A stretch of 61,539 nt of DNA from Phycisphaerales bacterium (GTDB lineage: Bacteria > Planctomycetota > Phycisphaerae > Phycisphaerales > UBA1924). Location of the stretch: NCBI GenBank assembly GCA_020853815.1, contig JADYYE010000128.1, positions 1-61,539 on the forward strand, given 5' to 3'. Under the pieces are notes generated by a model. It was given only the letters and a program-made list of their open reading frames with translations. It was not told the DNA's origin and did not search any database. Both the position numbers and the translations under genes were made by a program. The stretch's first letter is position 1; each line of letters opens with the position of its first letter. This document shows, piece after piece, positions 1 through 8,723 of the stretch.

Positions 1-71
1 TGGTGTTCGGTTCGTTTCAGGGGAAAACGGGAGGTACAGGAGATTGCGCAATTTCGCGGTGATGCGCGGGA

Positions 72-110
72 GAAATGGCCAAATTTCCAAATTGTCAGAT
101 GGCCAAATGA
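72..110. repeat. short tandem repeat, TGGCNATT-like family
   Basis: On the minus strand this stretch reads as degenerate copies of an octamer of the type atttggcc / atttggaa. The same family is present as clean four-unit arrays at 9743-9774 and 28297-28328. No gene is supported between positions 1 and 398, which is almost wholly occupied by such short repeats. Confidence 0.6.
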
Positions 111-130
111 AGAGGGAGGTAGAAGGTGGA

Positions 131-165
131 ATCGGGAGTCGGGAATGGGGAATGGGGAGTGAAGA
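131..165. repeat. heptamer tandem repeat (atcggga/gtcggga/atgggga)
   Basis: Five consecutive 7-base units: atcggga, gtcggga, atgggga, atgggga, gtgaaga. The unit is related in complement to the ccgactg/ccgactc/ccgacct array at 14533-14553. No coding sequence is supported here. Confidence 0.75.
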
Positions 166-171
166 GGTTTC

Positions 172-198
172 GACGCAGAGGGCGCAGAGGACGCGGAG
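172..198. repeat. nonamer tandem repeat (gacgcagag)
   Basis: Three 9-base units: gacgcagag, ggcgcagag, gacgcggag. The complement (ctctgcgtc) is the unit of the three-copy array at 14599-14625 and is close to the octamers at 366-389. Confidence 0.75.
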
Positions 199-331
199 AA
201 AGACAAGAGGCGATGCGGAAAGGGAGGCAGAAGAGCGGGCGAGAAAGTGCTGGAGCCGGGAGGGCCGGGGGAAGAGGCGAGAGCCAACAGAGAAACGTGG
301 AGTATTCGGTGCGTGAGTAGGTTTTTCGTAA

Positions 332-389
332 ACTCCGTAACTCCGTGACTTTCTCTTCACTTCGTCTCTGCGTCTCTTTGTCTCTGCGT
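332..389. repeat. octamer repeats (actccgta; ctctgcgt)
   Basis: Two short arrays: actccgta-actccgtg at 332-347, and ctctgcgt-ctctttgt-ctctgcgt at 366-389. They end 9 bases before the stop codon of the leftward vWA gene, that is, immediately downstream of it. Confidence 0.7.
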
Positions 390-398
390 CTCTCCTTT

Positions 399-2765
399 CT
401 ACACGAGGCGGATCCACTTTCGCCCGGCCCATTCGAGGGTGAGCAGGACGACGATGAGGGCCAGGGCCAACGGACGGTCCCACAGCGTCCAGATTTCTTC
501 GGCGCCGAGGAGGCGGAGCTGGCGATTGGGGAGTTTGGCGGGGAGGTCGGCGAGTTGCGAGGCGGGGATGAGCTCGCCGCCGGTCTGCTGGGAGACGCGG
601 GCGAGCGTGGCGTGGTCGGCGGCGGGGTTCTTGAGTTCGTCGTCGGAGGTGATGACCTCGAAGGGCGTGGAGATTCCCAGGCCGAGCAGGGCGGCGTCGA
701 GCGGTTCGGCGGTGTAATCGCCGGGATCGCGGGTTGAGAACGTGCCGACGAACGAGCCGGCGACGCCGGGCTCGGGCGAGAGCGAGACTTCGGTGGCGTC
801 GCTGGTGGCCGCGGCGGATGAGCCGGCGCGGCGGACGCGCACCTTGGAAAGGCTGTCCTTGGCGCGGGCGTCGATGAGCGATTGATCGAAGATGCGGAGA
901 CGAACCTGGGCGAGCTGGTCGGCGACGAGGCGAGCGGGCGCGACATCGAGCGTCGCGGGTTTGCCCACGCGGGCGAGGCGCTCGCGCGCGAGGAAGCGGA
1001 TGAGCGGGAGCCACAGGCGCTCGGTGAGCAACTCGCCCTGGGCGTAGCGCCAGCGCCAGGTTTCGTCGGTCGCGACGTAGGCGACTTTCCCGGAGCCGAA
1101 GCGCATGGTGAGGACGAGCGGCCAGGATTCGCCCGGGGCGGTGGGAGTTGGTGTGGCGTCGATCGGCCGCGCGGCGGCGAGGACTTCGGCGGTGGGCTTG
1201 AGCGAGCCCGGCGCGATGCGCTGCGACCAGCGGAGGGACGACCAGCCCGCGCCGGGATCGGCCAGCGCGGGGGGCCAGGGCTGGTCGGCGGCGTCGCCCA
1301 GGCGGAACAGGCCGAGGCGCGTGGCGGCGGCGGTGGGGATGAGCAGGACGTCGGCGTTCCAGGGCTTGACGCTCGCGTCGGCGGATTCGCTGTCGAGCGT
1401 GAACGGGAGAAGGTCGGCGAGAGGACGCCCGCGCCAGGACCACGGGGTTGAGCCGCTCCCGCCGATCCAGAGAACACCCGCGGCGTTCTTGGCGACGTGT
1501 TCGCGGAGTTGGCTGAGCTGGTCGTCGCTGAAGAGTTCGGCGCGAACGTCGCCCATGATGAGCACGTCGACCTCGTTCCACTCTTCGGGCGTGGAGGGGA
1601 CGGCCTCGAGCTGTTCGGAGCCTTCCTGCGTGAAGCGCTTGTCGGCGGAGAGGAGGACGGCGGAGGAGCGGATGGAGTTTTCGCGGATGAGGAGCGACTT
1701 GATGTAGCGCTGCTCCCAGCGGGGATAGCCGTCGATGTAGACGACTCGGATGGGGCGATGGATGAGCTCGAGCGAGACGGGCGCGGTGTTGTTGTCGCGC
1801 GAGAGGTCGTCGGATTCGGGGGCGATGCGCACGGCCCAGGACGCGCGCCCGGGCTCGGCGGGCTTGGCCAGCAGCGTGACGTTCGCGGCGGATTCGCTCG
1901 ACTCGACGCGGCGGCGGTCGAGCACGGAGCCGGTCGCGGTGTCGACGAGTTCGACGCTGGCGGCCCACGGCTGGTTGGGGGGGCCGGCGCGAGAGAGCGA
2001 GACAGTGACGGGGATCAGGTCGGCGGTGAAGGCGGCGGCGGGGGCGTCGATCGAGGAGATCGCGATGTCGGAAGGCGTGGATTCGCTTCCCAGCGCGACG
2101 GTGTAGACGGGGATGCGCTCGGCGGCGAGGCGCTGGAGCGTGGCGCGGGCGGGCTGGTCGAAGGTGCGCCCGTCGGAGAGGACCACAAAGCCGCTGACGG
2201 GACGGGCGGCGACGGCGCGGAGGGCTTCGTCGAGCGACTGGCCGAGGAGCGTGCGGCGGCCTTCGGGGGCGGCGAGCGTGGGCGGCGAGTTCGGCTGGGT
2301 CGGCAGCGAGTAGGAGGTGGCGTCGAAGCCGAGCCAGAGGATGCGGCGGCTCTTGGCCACTTCGGACCAGCTGGGCCAGGCGGCGCTGAGTGCTTGCGAG
2401 AGCTGGGACTCGCGCGTCTGACGGTCGGCGGGGCCCGCGACATCGGGGACGGTCATGGACGCGGAGCGATCGACGAGCACGACAATCCAGTCCTGCTCGA
2501 TGCGCTCGGGCTGACGGATGACGCGCGGGCCGGCGGCCAGGACGAGGATGACCAGGAGCGCGAGGGTGCGGAGCGAGGCGAGGATGACGCGGATGGGGCG
2601 CGAGCCGTCGAGACGCGCGTAGCTCCAAGTGGCGAGCGCGATGCAGGCGACGAGCGCGAGGAACCAGGCCCAGGCGGGGGCGGGGTGCGCGAACTCGAAG
2701 CGCACGTCGGGGTCGCCCGAGGGGACGCCCTGGATTCCGAGGATTTTGAGGAGCAGGTCGGTCAT
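399..2765 (-). CDS. membrane protein with von Willebrand factor A domain
   Basis: A 788-residue protein. Two hydrophobic helices at about residues 33-48 and 65-80 precede a vWA domain whose MIDAS motif DRSAS lies at 99-103. A long extracytoplasmic region follows, and a last hydrophobic segment lies near the C-terminus (LALALIVVLLTLEW). This is the usual planctomycete architecture encoded beside DUF58 and BatA proteins, where such vWA proteins probably assemble with a MoxR-type ATPase at the membrane; the client process is not known. The ATG at 2763-2765 overlaps the stop codon of the upstream BatA-like gene as ATGA, so the two are translationally coupled. The reading frame stays open far upstream, but that part is antisense low-complexity sequence and was not included. 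Confidence 0.85.
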   Translation of the reverse strand: MTDLLLKILGIQGVPSGDPDVRFEFAHPAPAWAWFLALVACIALATWSYARLDGSRPIRVILASLRTLALLVILVLAAGPRVIRQPERIEQDWIVVLVDRSASMTVPDVAGPADRQTRESQLSQALSAAWPSWSEVAKSRRILWLGFDATSYSLPTQPNSPPTLAAPEGRRTLLGQSLDEALRAVAARPVSGFVVLSDGRTFDQPARATLQRLAAERIPVYTVALGSESTPSDIAISSIDAPAAAFTADLIPVTVSLSRAGPPNQPWAASVELVDTATGSVLDRRRVESSESAANVTLLAKPAEPGRASWAVRIAPESDDLSRDNNTAPVSLELIHRPIRVVYIDGYPRWEQRYIKSLLIRENSIRSSAVLLSADKRFTQEGSEQLEAVPSTPEEWNEVDVLIMGDVRAELFSDDQLSQLREHVAKNAAGVLWIGGSGSTPWSWRGRPLADLLPFTLDSESADASVKPWNADVLLIPTAAATRLGLFRLGDAADQPWPPALADPGAGWSSLRWSQRIAPGSLKPTAEVLAAARPIDATPTPTAPGESWPLVLTMRFGSGKVAYVATDETWRWRYAQGELLTERLWLPLIRFLARERLARVGKPATLDVAPARLVADQLAQVRLRIFDQSLIDARAKDSLSKVRVRRAGSSAAATSDATEVSLSPEPGVAGSFVGTFSTRDPGDYTAEPLDAALLGLGISTPFEVITSDDELKNPAADHATLARVSQQTGGELIPASQLADLPAKLPNRQLRLLGAEEIWTLWDRPLALALIVVLLTLEWAGRKWIRLV

Positions 2766-5182
2766 GCGGCCTGGTGCTCCTCGCTGGAGGTGCGGGTGGT
2801 TGAGTTGGTGTTGGATCGCGCGGTGTTTCGTGCGGCAATGGAAGCCGAGAGGCCGGGCGAGAGGCGGCGGGCATGGCTGAAGATGCGGGCGAGGGTGAGT
2901 TCGAGGAGGGCACAGGCCGCGGCGGCGAGCAGGAGCCAAGCGGGGAAGGGCGAGCGAGGATCGGATGCGGGCTTGGCGGGGTCGGTGTTGTTGGGGTCGG
3001 AGGTCGGCGCGGGTTGATCGGTGAAGCCGACGCGGGTGTCGGGCGTGCCGCTGGGGAGGGCGGCGGCGAGGTAGGCGCGGAGCTGGTCCCGGGTGGTGAT
3101 GTTGGTGTCGCTGGCGCGCGGGTCGGGGTTGACGGAGAGGAGGGAGAGCACGCTGCCGCGTGAGTCCTGGGCGCGCCAGAGGCCGGCGCGACGCGGGGCG
3201 AAGGGCGAAGAAGAGACGGCGAACTGCGGGCCGGCGTCGGCGGGGACGGGCGCGAGCGTGACGGCGGCGGGCGGGAGCGCGAAGGTGGAACCGGCGATCG
3301 ATGCGAGCGATGAAGACGAGTTGCCCACGCCCTGACGCACGAGTTCCTGAATGAGCGGGAGCATCAGCGGTCGTGCGGGGAGATCGGTGGCCGAGAGGTC
3401 GATCGCGGCGGTGAAGAGGATAACGTTGCCGCGGGAGAGCGGGCGAGGAGTGAGAGCGCCGGGCGTTGTTGGACCCTGCGTGGCAGGTCCGGATTGGGAT
3501 GAGCCGGAGGGTGTGATGGAGCGCGCGCTGCTTGCGGCGTCCTTGCTGGTCTCGGGTGGCGCGGGGATGAGGAGCAGGGGCGAATTGTCGGAGAGCGACA
3601 GGAGCGCGAGGGACGGATCGGTCGGCGTGTCGAGGCGAAGACGCTCGCTGATGCGCACGGGCTTGGCGAGTTCGGCCAGTTCGGGCGAGAGAAGCGAAAG
3701 GAGCGCGGCGGAGGAGTCGGGTTTGAGGCCGAGCGGTTCGGAGGGACGCGAGACCTCGCGGTCGCCGGGGATGCGAACCGAGAACCTGGATTCGAGGAGG
3801 TCGAGCCAGGGGTGGGCGCGGGTGCCGGGCGGCGTGGCGAAGATGACGAGGCCGCCGGCGCTGGCGTAGTCGGCGAGGCGTGACCAGGCGCGATCGTCGA
3901 GCAGGTCGGGGCGCGGGGCGATGACGGCGTCGATGCCGGCGAGGGCGGAGGGCTCGGCGACGGCGCGGGGGTCGATGTCGACGACGCGGATGGGCGAGGA
4001 ATCGCCCGGCTGGGGCGAGAGCGCCAGGCGCAGCCAGTCCGCGGGCTCGAAGCGATCGATGCTGATGGCGAGCGCAAGCCGCGGGGGCGTGACGAGCGCG
4101 ACCTGGATCGCGCGGCGAGCGAGCACGGGGCGGCGGAAGGTGTTGTCGGAGGCGATGGAGTCGCGGTCGATCGTGGCGATGAGGGCCGAGGGGCCGGCGT
4201 CGGCCAGGGACGCGGTCGGGATCGAGATCGTGACGCTGGTCTCTCGATCGCCCGGGGCCCATTTGGCGATGGCGTCGGCACCGGCAAGGTCCGGGGCGGG
4301 ATTCATGCCGGGCGCGGAGAGCTTGAGCTTCACGAGCGAGGTCGAGGCCTGCGACGTGGCCGGGCCGGTGCGGCGGAGGTGCACGCGCACCTGATCGTCG
4401 GCCTGGGTTCCCAGCGCGGCGCCGGCGAGGATCAGCGGGCGCAGGGGCTCGACGCCCGTGATGAAGACGTTGGAGACGGCGGATTCGCGCGGCGGGGCGA
4501 TCGAGAGCGACACGGGCACGGGCGAGGAGAGCGATGCCAGCTTGCGCTGGGTGTCGAGCGAGCCGGCGAGGAATTCGCTGTGGAGCGAGAGCGTGAGGGG
4601 CGGCGAGTCCTTGGGAGCGGCCGCCAGCGCGGAGGAGAGATGAGAGAACGCGGCGTCGAGGTCGGCCGCGGAATCGGTCGGGGTAGCTTGCTCGATCAGG
4701 CGGCGGAGCGCGGGAAGATCGGCGGACGCGGGGACGACCGCGGGATCGACGGGCGCGCCGAGGAGGATGAGCCCGGCGCGATCGCCACGGGCGGGGTCGA
4801 GGGTGGCGAGGAGATCGACGGCGGATTTCTTGTGGGAATCGAGGGCCGAAAGGCCGTCGGGGTTGGTGAGGGTTGAGGCGAGGGAGTTGTCGAGCAGGAT
4901 GTAAACGACGCGGGCGGAGCGCGAGGCGGCGGCGGTGGTGGAGAGGAGGGGGCGGGCGATCGCCAGCGCGATGAGCGCGACCAGAAGGCAGCGGGCGGCG
5001 AGCAGCAGCAGCTGCTCGAGCGTGAGGCGGCGGCGTTGGCGCTTGTAGGCCTCGATGATGAAGCGCATCGCGGCCCAGGGGATGGGCTGGCGGCGCTGAC
5101 GCGTCAGCAGATGGATGATGATCGGGATGGCGACGCACGCCAGGCCGACGTAGAGCAGAGTTGGATGGAGGAATGAGGGCAT
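2762..5182 (-). CDS. BatA-like N-terminal membrane domain / vWA-like protein
   Basis: An 806-residue protein. The N-terminus (residues 1-80) is the BatA N-terminal double-membrane-helix domain: a helix with the LTRQRRQPIPWAAMRF signature at its end, then a second helix (LLLLAARCLLVALIALAIARPLL). A vWA-like segment follows. Its metal motif is DNSLA where DxSxS is expected, so metal binding is doubtful. The central part resembles a glutamine-amidotransferase-like segment of the kind found in such proteins (inference), and another helix lies near the C-terminus (FPAWLLLAAAACALLELTL). It is the middle gene of a leftward run DUF58 - BatA-like - vWA. The ATG at 5182 follows a repeat-filled 132-base gap. 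Confidence 0.82.
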   Translation of the reverse strand: MPSFLHPTLLYVGLACVAIPIIIHLLTRQRRQPIPWAAMRFIIEAYKRQRRRLTLEQLLLLAARCLLVALIALAIARPLLSTTAAASRSARVVYILLDNSLASTLTNPDGLSALDSHKKSAVDLLATLDPARGDRAGLILLGAPVDPAVVPASADLPALRRLIEQATPTDSAADLDAAFSHLSSALAAAPKDSPPLTLSLHSEFLAGSLDTQRKLASLSSPVPVSLSIAPPRESAVSNVFITGVEPLRPLILAGAALGTQADDQVRVHLRRTGPATSQASTSLVKLKLSAPGMNPAPDLAGADAIAKWAPGDRETSVTISIPTASLADAGPSALIATIDRDSIASDNTFRRPVLARRAIQVALVTPPRLALAISIDRFEPADWLRLALSPQPGDSSPIRVVDIDPRAVAEPSALAGIDAVIAPRPDLLDDRAWSRLADYASAGGLVIFATPPGTRAHPWLDLLESRFSVRIPGDREVSRPSEPLGLKPDSSAALLSLLSPELAELAKPVRISERLRLDTPTDPSLALLSLSDNSPLLLIPAPPETSKDAASSARSITPSGSSQSGPATQGPTTPGALTPRPLSRGNVILFTAAIDLSATDLPARPLMLPLIQELVRQGVGNSSSSLASIAGSTFALPPAAVTLAPVPADAGPQFAVSSSPFAPRRAGLWRAQDSRGSVLSLLSVNPDPRASDTNITTRDQLRAYLAAALPSGTPDTRVGFTDQPAPTSDPNNTDPAKPASDPRSPFPAWLLLAAAACALLELTLARIFSHARRLSPGLSASIAARNTARSNTNSTTRTSSEEHQAA

Positions 5183-5191
5183 GGGTGTGAG

Positions 5192-5266
5192 GGCAGCGAA
5201 ACGGCGAGGCAGGGGGGCAGGGAAAGAAGTGGTCCAGTGGCGGAGTGGTCGAGTGGCAAAGTGAAA
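5192..5266. repeat. two adjoining octamer arrays
   Basis: 5192-5223 holds four octamers (ggcagcga, aacggcga, ggcagggg, ggcaggga). 5227-5266 holds five of a second family (aagtggtc, cagtggcg, gagtggtc, gagtggca, aagtgaaa). Both lie between the DUF58 stop codon and the BatA-like start codon, inside an otherwise tight operon. The second family returns at 14458-14489. Confidence 0.75.
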
Positions 5267-5314
5267 AACAGAAGACGCGCTCGCTCACGGTCGGGCGAGC
5301 GAGGTGCGGGAGGA

Positions 5315-6340
5315 CTAGCCGAACTTGGATCGCTTGAGCTGGGCGTTTCGGCGCGCGACGAACTGGGCGATGGGCGGCCCGAGCCAGTCGTGCGTGTTGA
5401 CGAGTTGATAGTCGAAGCCCATCGAGCGGACGGCCTTTTCGACGTTGGTGAGGTGGTTGCGGAAGACTTCGAGATAGGCGTCGCGGATGGCGCGGGGGTC
5501 GATCTTGAGGCGGCCTTCGCCTTCGAGCCCCTCGAAGGGCGCGATCTCGTCGATATCGAAGTCGAGTTCGGCACGATCGACGACCTGGAGGGCGATGACG
5601 TCGTGGCGGTGGTGCTTGGCGCGGGCGAGCGCGTCGCGCAGGTTCTCGATGTCCATGAAGAAGTCGGAGACGATCGCGATGAGGCAGTGGTTGGTGACCT
5701 TGGCGACGACCTGATCGATGGCGCGGACGAGGTCGGTGGGGCGCGACTTGTTGTCGGGCGCGACGTAGTGGGTGGCCAGGGCGCCGACGATCTGACGCCA
5801 CGTGCCGCGGTTGCTGGAGCGGCGGATGGCGGCGCGGACCGTGTCGGCAAAGACGATGAGTCCGGCGCGGTCGCCCTGGCGCAGGGCGATGGAGGAGAGG
5901 GCGGCGGCGATGGCGGTGGCGTGGTCGAACTTGGTCCAGTTGAGGCGCCCATCGGGGCTGGTGGTGCGCCCGGCGCCGGAGGCCTCGGCGAAGAGTCGCG
6001 AGCCGAAGTTCATGGAGCCGGAGGCGTCGACGAGGCAGATGAGGTCGAGGTTGGTTTCCTGCTGGTGCTGCTTGATCTGGAGCTTGTCGGTGCGGCCGAA
6101 GACGCGCCAGTCGAGGTGGCGGGGGTCGTCGCCGGGGACATAGGGGCGATGCTGGGCGAATTCGACGGAGAAGCCCTGGAAGGGCGAGCGGTGCAGGCCG
6201 GAGGAGAGGCCCTCGACGATCATCTTGGCGCGCAGCTCGAAGCTGGCGAGGCGTGCGAGCGTCTGGGGGTGGAGGTAGAGCGACGCGTCGGCCTCGGCCG
6301 AGGGGCGTTCCGTCGCCACCTGCAGTCGGATCTCGTGCAT
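5315..6340 (-). CDS. DUF58 domain-containing protein
   Basis: A 341-residue cytoplasmic protein. The DUF58 hallmark is clear at about residues 58-97, where YVPGDDPRHLDWRVFGRTDK is followed by LQIKQHQQETN. A vWA-like fold follows with DASGS at 105-109 (complete DxSxS metal site). DUF58 proteins normally work with a MoxR AAA+ ATPase and with BatA/BatB vWA membrane proteins. The latter two follow directly downstream here, but no MoxR gene is present in the window. The start at 6340 gives the usual length. Confidence 0.88.
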   Translation of the reverse strand: MHEIRLQVATERPSAEADASLYLHPQTLARLASFELRAKMIVEGLSSGLHRSPFQGFSVEFAQHRPYVPGDDPRHLDWRVFGRTDKLQIKQHQQETNLDLICLVDASGSMNFGSRLFAEASGAGRTTSPDGRLNWTKFDHATAIAAALSSIALRQGDRAGLIVFADTVRAAIRRSSNRGTWRQIVGALATHYVAPDNKSRPTDLVRAIDQVVAKVTNHCLIAIVSDFFMDIENLRDALARAKHHRHDVIALQVVDRAELDFDIDEIAPFEGLEGEGRLKIDPRAIRDAYLEVFRNHLTNVEKAVRSMGFDYQLVNTHDWLGPPIAQFVARRNAQLKRSKFG

Positions 6341-6435
6341 CGGGAGATGGTACCAGCCGACGGGCGGGAGTGTGCGGGAAAGGGCGTGTTGTCAGTATGA
6401 TGGGGGCGACGCGCATGGCCACCTGAAGGGGAGAG

Positions 6436-6467
6436 CGAGACAGCGAGACAGCGAGGCAGCGAGACAG
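6436..6467. repeat. octamer tandem repeat (cgagacag)
   Basis: Four units: cgagacag, cgagacag, cgaggcag, cgagacag. They lie in the 274-base gap between the divergent DUF58 gene (start 6340) and the small membrane protein gene (start 6615). This is the complement of the ctgtctcg family of the 14-unit array at 8425-8536. No other feature is seen in the gap. Confidence 0.8.
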
Positions 6468-6614
6468 GGGGATGCAAAGGCACGAAGTCGGGGAAACGGG
6501 AATGGGCACGATTCACGGGCTGGGCGTGGGGTTTCTGCCACCGCATGAAGTCGCGGTCGGTGGCACGGACAAGCTCTCGGCATCGTCGCGCGGTGCAACC
6601 AAAGGAGCGGCGTA

Positions 6615-7079
6615 ATGGATCGCACATGGCGGAATCGGCGGGGCAGCTCGGGGCGGCTGGTGTTCTATGCGATCGCGCTCCTTGGGATCGCGGGCGTGGT
6701 TGGTTATTTCGTGTGGTTCACGCCGTGCAACAGCGTGAAGCAGGCGGCGGCGATGTCGCGGGCGCAGGCGTACATCGAGGCCCACCAGGCGGCGTTCTTC
6801 AAGGAATGGAAGTTCGGGGCGATTCTGTGGCAGCCTCACACCGGCGGGCGCTGCGGGTGCCTGCTGGTGAGCGGGCTCGTGCTCGAGGAGGCCGACGCGG
6901 ACGCGGTCAAGGCGACGATCGCGGCGACGTCACCGGACGTTGAAGTGATTTATCAGCTCGAAACGGCCGATAAGAGAACGTGGGTTGAGTCGGTTCCGCC
7001 CGAGCGGCGTGAAGAGTTCGGCCTGCCCTTGAAGAAGGACGGCAGCCCCGGGCCGCTGGGCGATCCGGCGACGTGGTAA
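6615..7079 (+). CDS. hypothetical protein with one membrane helix
   Basis: A 154-residue protein. A short basic N-terminus (RTWRNRR) is followed by one hydrophobic helix at about residues 15-34, giving an N-in single-pass topology. The rest is soluble and contains a CGC motif (GGRCGCLL) and no recognised domain. The ATG at 6615 is preceded by an AAGGAG-type ribosome site. It ends 22 bases before the phosphofructokinase start and is probably cotranscribed with it. Function unknown. Confidence 0.75.
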   Translation: MDRTWRNRRGSSGRLVFYAIALLGIAGVVGYFVWFTPCNSVKQAAAMSRAQAYIEAHQAAFFKEWKFGAILWQPHTGGRCGCLLVSGLVLEEADADAVKATIAATSPDVEVIYQLETADKRTWVESVPPERREEFGLPLKKDGSPGPLGDPATW

Positions 7080-7101
7080 ACGAGGACGAGAAGGGAAGTC
7101 G

Positions 7102-8208
7102 ATGGCCAAGCGGATCGGGCTGATCACGGCGGGCGGTGATTGTCCGGGCTTGAACGCCGTGATCCGGGCGGTCGCGAAGCCCGCGATGCGCGAGGGTTTC
7201 GAGGTCCTCGGCATCTACGACGGGTTCCTGGGGCTGATCGAGAATCGGATGCATGTGCTCAGCTGGGCCGAGGTGTCCGGCATCCTGGCCCAGGGCGGCA
7301 CGATCCTGGGCTCGTCCAACAAGGCCAACCCGGCACGGTTCGCGGTCGGCATCGGGGCGGACGGCAAGGCGATCATGGAGGATCGTCGCCCGCAGTGCCT
7401 GGAGCTGATCCGGCGCGAGAAGATCGAGACGCTGATCGTCGCGGGCGGCGACGGGAGCATGACGATCGCGTCGGAATTGGCGGCGGCGGCGCACCAGGCC
7501 GGGCACTCGCTCAACGTCATGGGCGTGCCCAAGACCATCGACAACGACCTCGAGGGCACGGAGATCACGTTCGGATTCCAGACCGCGGTGTCGATCGCGG
7601 CCGAGGCGATCGACCGCGTGAAGACGACGGCCGCCAGTCACCATCGCGTGATGGTGGTGGAGGTCATGGGGCGCAACGCGGGTTGGATCGCGCTGCACGC
7701 GGGCGTGGCGACGGGGTCGGACGTGATCCTGATCCCGGAGATTCCGTTTGACTTCGATGCGATCGCGGATTGCGTGCGCGTGCGCAGCCGCCACGGCAAG
7801 CGGTACAGCATCGTGTGCGTCGCGGAGGGGGCCAAGCCGCGGGGCGGGCAGTTGTTTGTTTCCAAGGTCGATCCGACGTCGCCCGATCCGATCCGGCTGG
7901 GCGGCGTGGGCAAGGCGGTCGCGGACGAGATCGAGAAACGCACGGGGATCGAGTCTCGCTATGTCGTGCTGGGGCATGTGCAGCGTGGCGGCACGCCGGT
8001 CGCGGATGATCGCGTGCTGTCGACGCTCTTGGGCGAGCGGGCGATCGCGATGGTGCTGGAAGGGAAGCGCGACCGCATGGCGGCGGTGCAGCGCGGGCGG
8101 CTGACGGACGTGGACATCAACCTGCCGTGCGGGAAGCAGCGGACCGTGCCGAAGGATGACCCCGTGATGCGGGCGGCGCTGGAGCTTGAAACGCACTTTG
8201 GGGATTGA
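7102..8208 (+). CDS. pfkA: ATP-dependent 6-phosphofructokinase
   Basis: A 368-residue protein phosphorylating fructose 6-phosphate to the 1,6-bisphosphate in glycolysis. Family motifs are all present: GGDCPGLN at 11-18, GGDGS at 115-119, PKTIDND at 143-149 with the catalytic Asp147, and MGRNAGW at 189-195. The Gly in GGDGS is the determinant of ATP use (PPi enzymes carry Asp). The Lys in PKTIDND is shared with the mixed group III enzymes such as those of actinomycetes, rather than the E. coli type, which has Gly. It is therefore read as a group III ATP enzyme, probably without classical allostery (inference). An AAGGGAAG ribosome site precedes the ATG. Confidence 0.93.
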   Translation: MAKRIGLITAGGDCPGLNAVIRAVAKPAMREGFEVLGIYDGFLGLIENRMHVLSWAEVSGILAQGGTILGSSNKANPARFAVGIGADGKAIMEDRRPQCLELIRREKIETLIVAGGDGSMTIASELAAAAHQAGHSLNVMGVPKTIDNDLEGTEITFGFQTAVSIAAEAIDRVKTTAASHHRVMVVEVMGRNAGWIALHAGVATGSDVILIPEIPFDFDAIADCVRVRSRHGKRYSIVCVAEGAKPRGGQLFVSKVDPTSPDPIRLGGVGKAVADEIEKRTGIESRYVVLGHVQRGGTPVADDRVLSTLLGERAIAMVLEGKRDRMAAVQRGRLTDVDINLPCGKQRTVPKDDPVMRAALELETHFGD

Positions 8209-8221
8209 GCGAGTGATCCAG

Positions 8222-8253
8222 GGAATCAGCGAGACAGCGAATCAGCGAGACAG
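8222..8253. repeat. octamer tandem repeat (cgagacag/cgaatcag)
   Basis: Four units (ggaatcag, cgagacag, cgaatcag, cgagacag) begin 14 bases after the phosphofructokinase stop codon. It is the same family as 6436-6467 and, in complement, 8425-8536. Confidence 0.8.
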
Positions 8254-8424
8254 GGACGAGGCGGATGCGAGTCGATCCCGCGGGCTTGTTCGCGGGTCGC
8301 TCCGTCGATGCGGCGAAGTAGAGGGCGCGTCGTACGCGGATTGACTGGTGGCGAAATCGCGATTCGGAATCGCGGCATGGCCGCATTCGCTTGAAGCGAT
8401 CGAGGCCACGCTCTGATGATCCGG

Positions 8425-8536
8425 CTGTCTCGCTGTCTCGCTGTCTCGCTGTCTCGCTGTCTCGCTGTCTCGCTGTCTCGCTGTCTCGCTGTTTCGCTGT
8501 TTCGCTGTTTCGCTGTTTCGCTGTCTCGCTGTTTCG
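8425..8536. repeat. 14-unit octamer array (ctgtctcg/ctgtttcg)
   Basis: Exactly 112 bases made of 14 consecutive 8-base units. The order is eight ctgtctcg, four ctgtttcg, one ctgtctcg and one ctgtttcg, all differing only at position 5. There are no spacers, so it is not a CRISPR array. It lies in the 515-base interval between the convergent pfkA and PEP-CTERM-like genes. The unit lacks stop codons in every frame, which creates spurious open frames. Confidence 0.95.
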
Positions 8537-8552
8537 CTGCATCCAAAACAAA

Positions 8553-8585
8553 CAGGACCCCGACGCGACAAACGTCGGGGCCCTG
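8553..8585 (-). terminator. terminator-like hairpin for the PEP-CTERM-like gene
   Basis: Stem ccccgacg/cgtcgggg (8558-8565 with 8573-8580), extended after one mismatch by cagg/cctg, with a 7-base loop. Read on the minus strand it is followed by tttgtttt, which suits termination of the leftward gene ending at 8724. Confidence 0.7.
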
Positions 8586-8723
8586 GCTTTGGAGGAAAAG
8601 AGACGGGACATGATCCGTCGTTGAACCATCGTGATCGAGATGCGAACTCTGTGAATCGGGAACGGAAGCGGAAGTCAGCAGGATCGACTCCGCGTGTGTC
8701 GCGCGGGGTCGGCGATTTCTGGT

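Noticed and set aside
2766..6509. Very long open frame continuing upstream of the vWA gene on the minus strand
   Set aside because: The upstream part is arginine/proline-rich low-complexity translation antisense or out of frame to the DUF58 and BatA-like genes, a normal effect of high GC.
6907..8196. A 429-codon open frame antisense to pfkA
   Set aside because: Shadow of pfkA: histidine/arginine-rich, no domain, no ribosome site.
8425..8536. CRISPR array
   Set aside because: Tandem units have no spacers and no cas genes are nearby.
8391..8624. Apparent Ser/Leu/Cys repeat proteins over the octamer array
   Set aside because: The octamer lacks stops, so all frames read through; no start or ribosome signal and periodic composition only.
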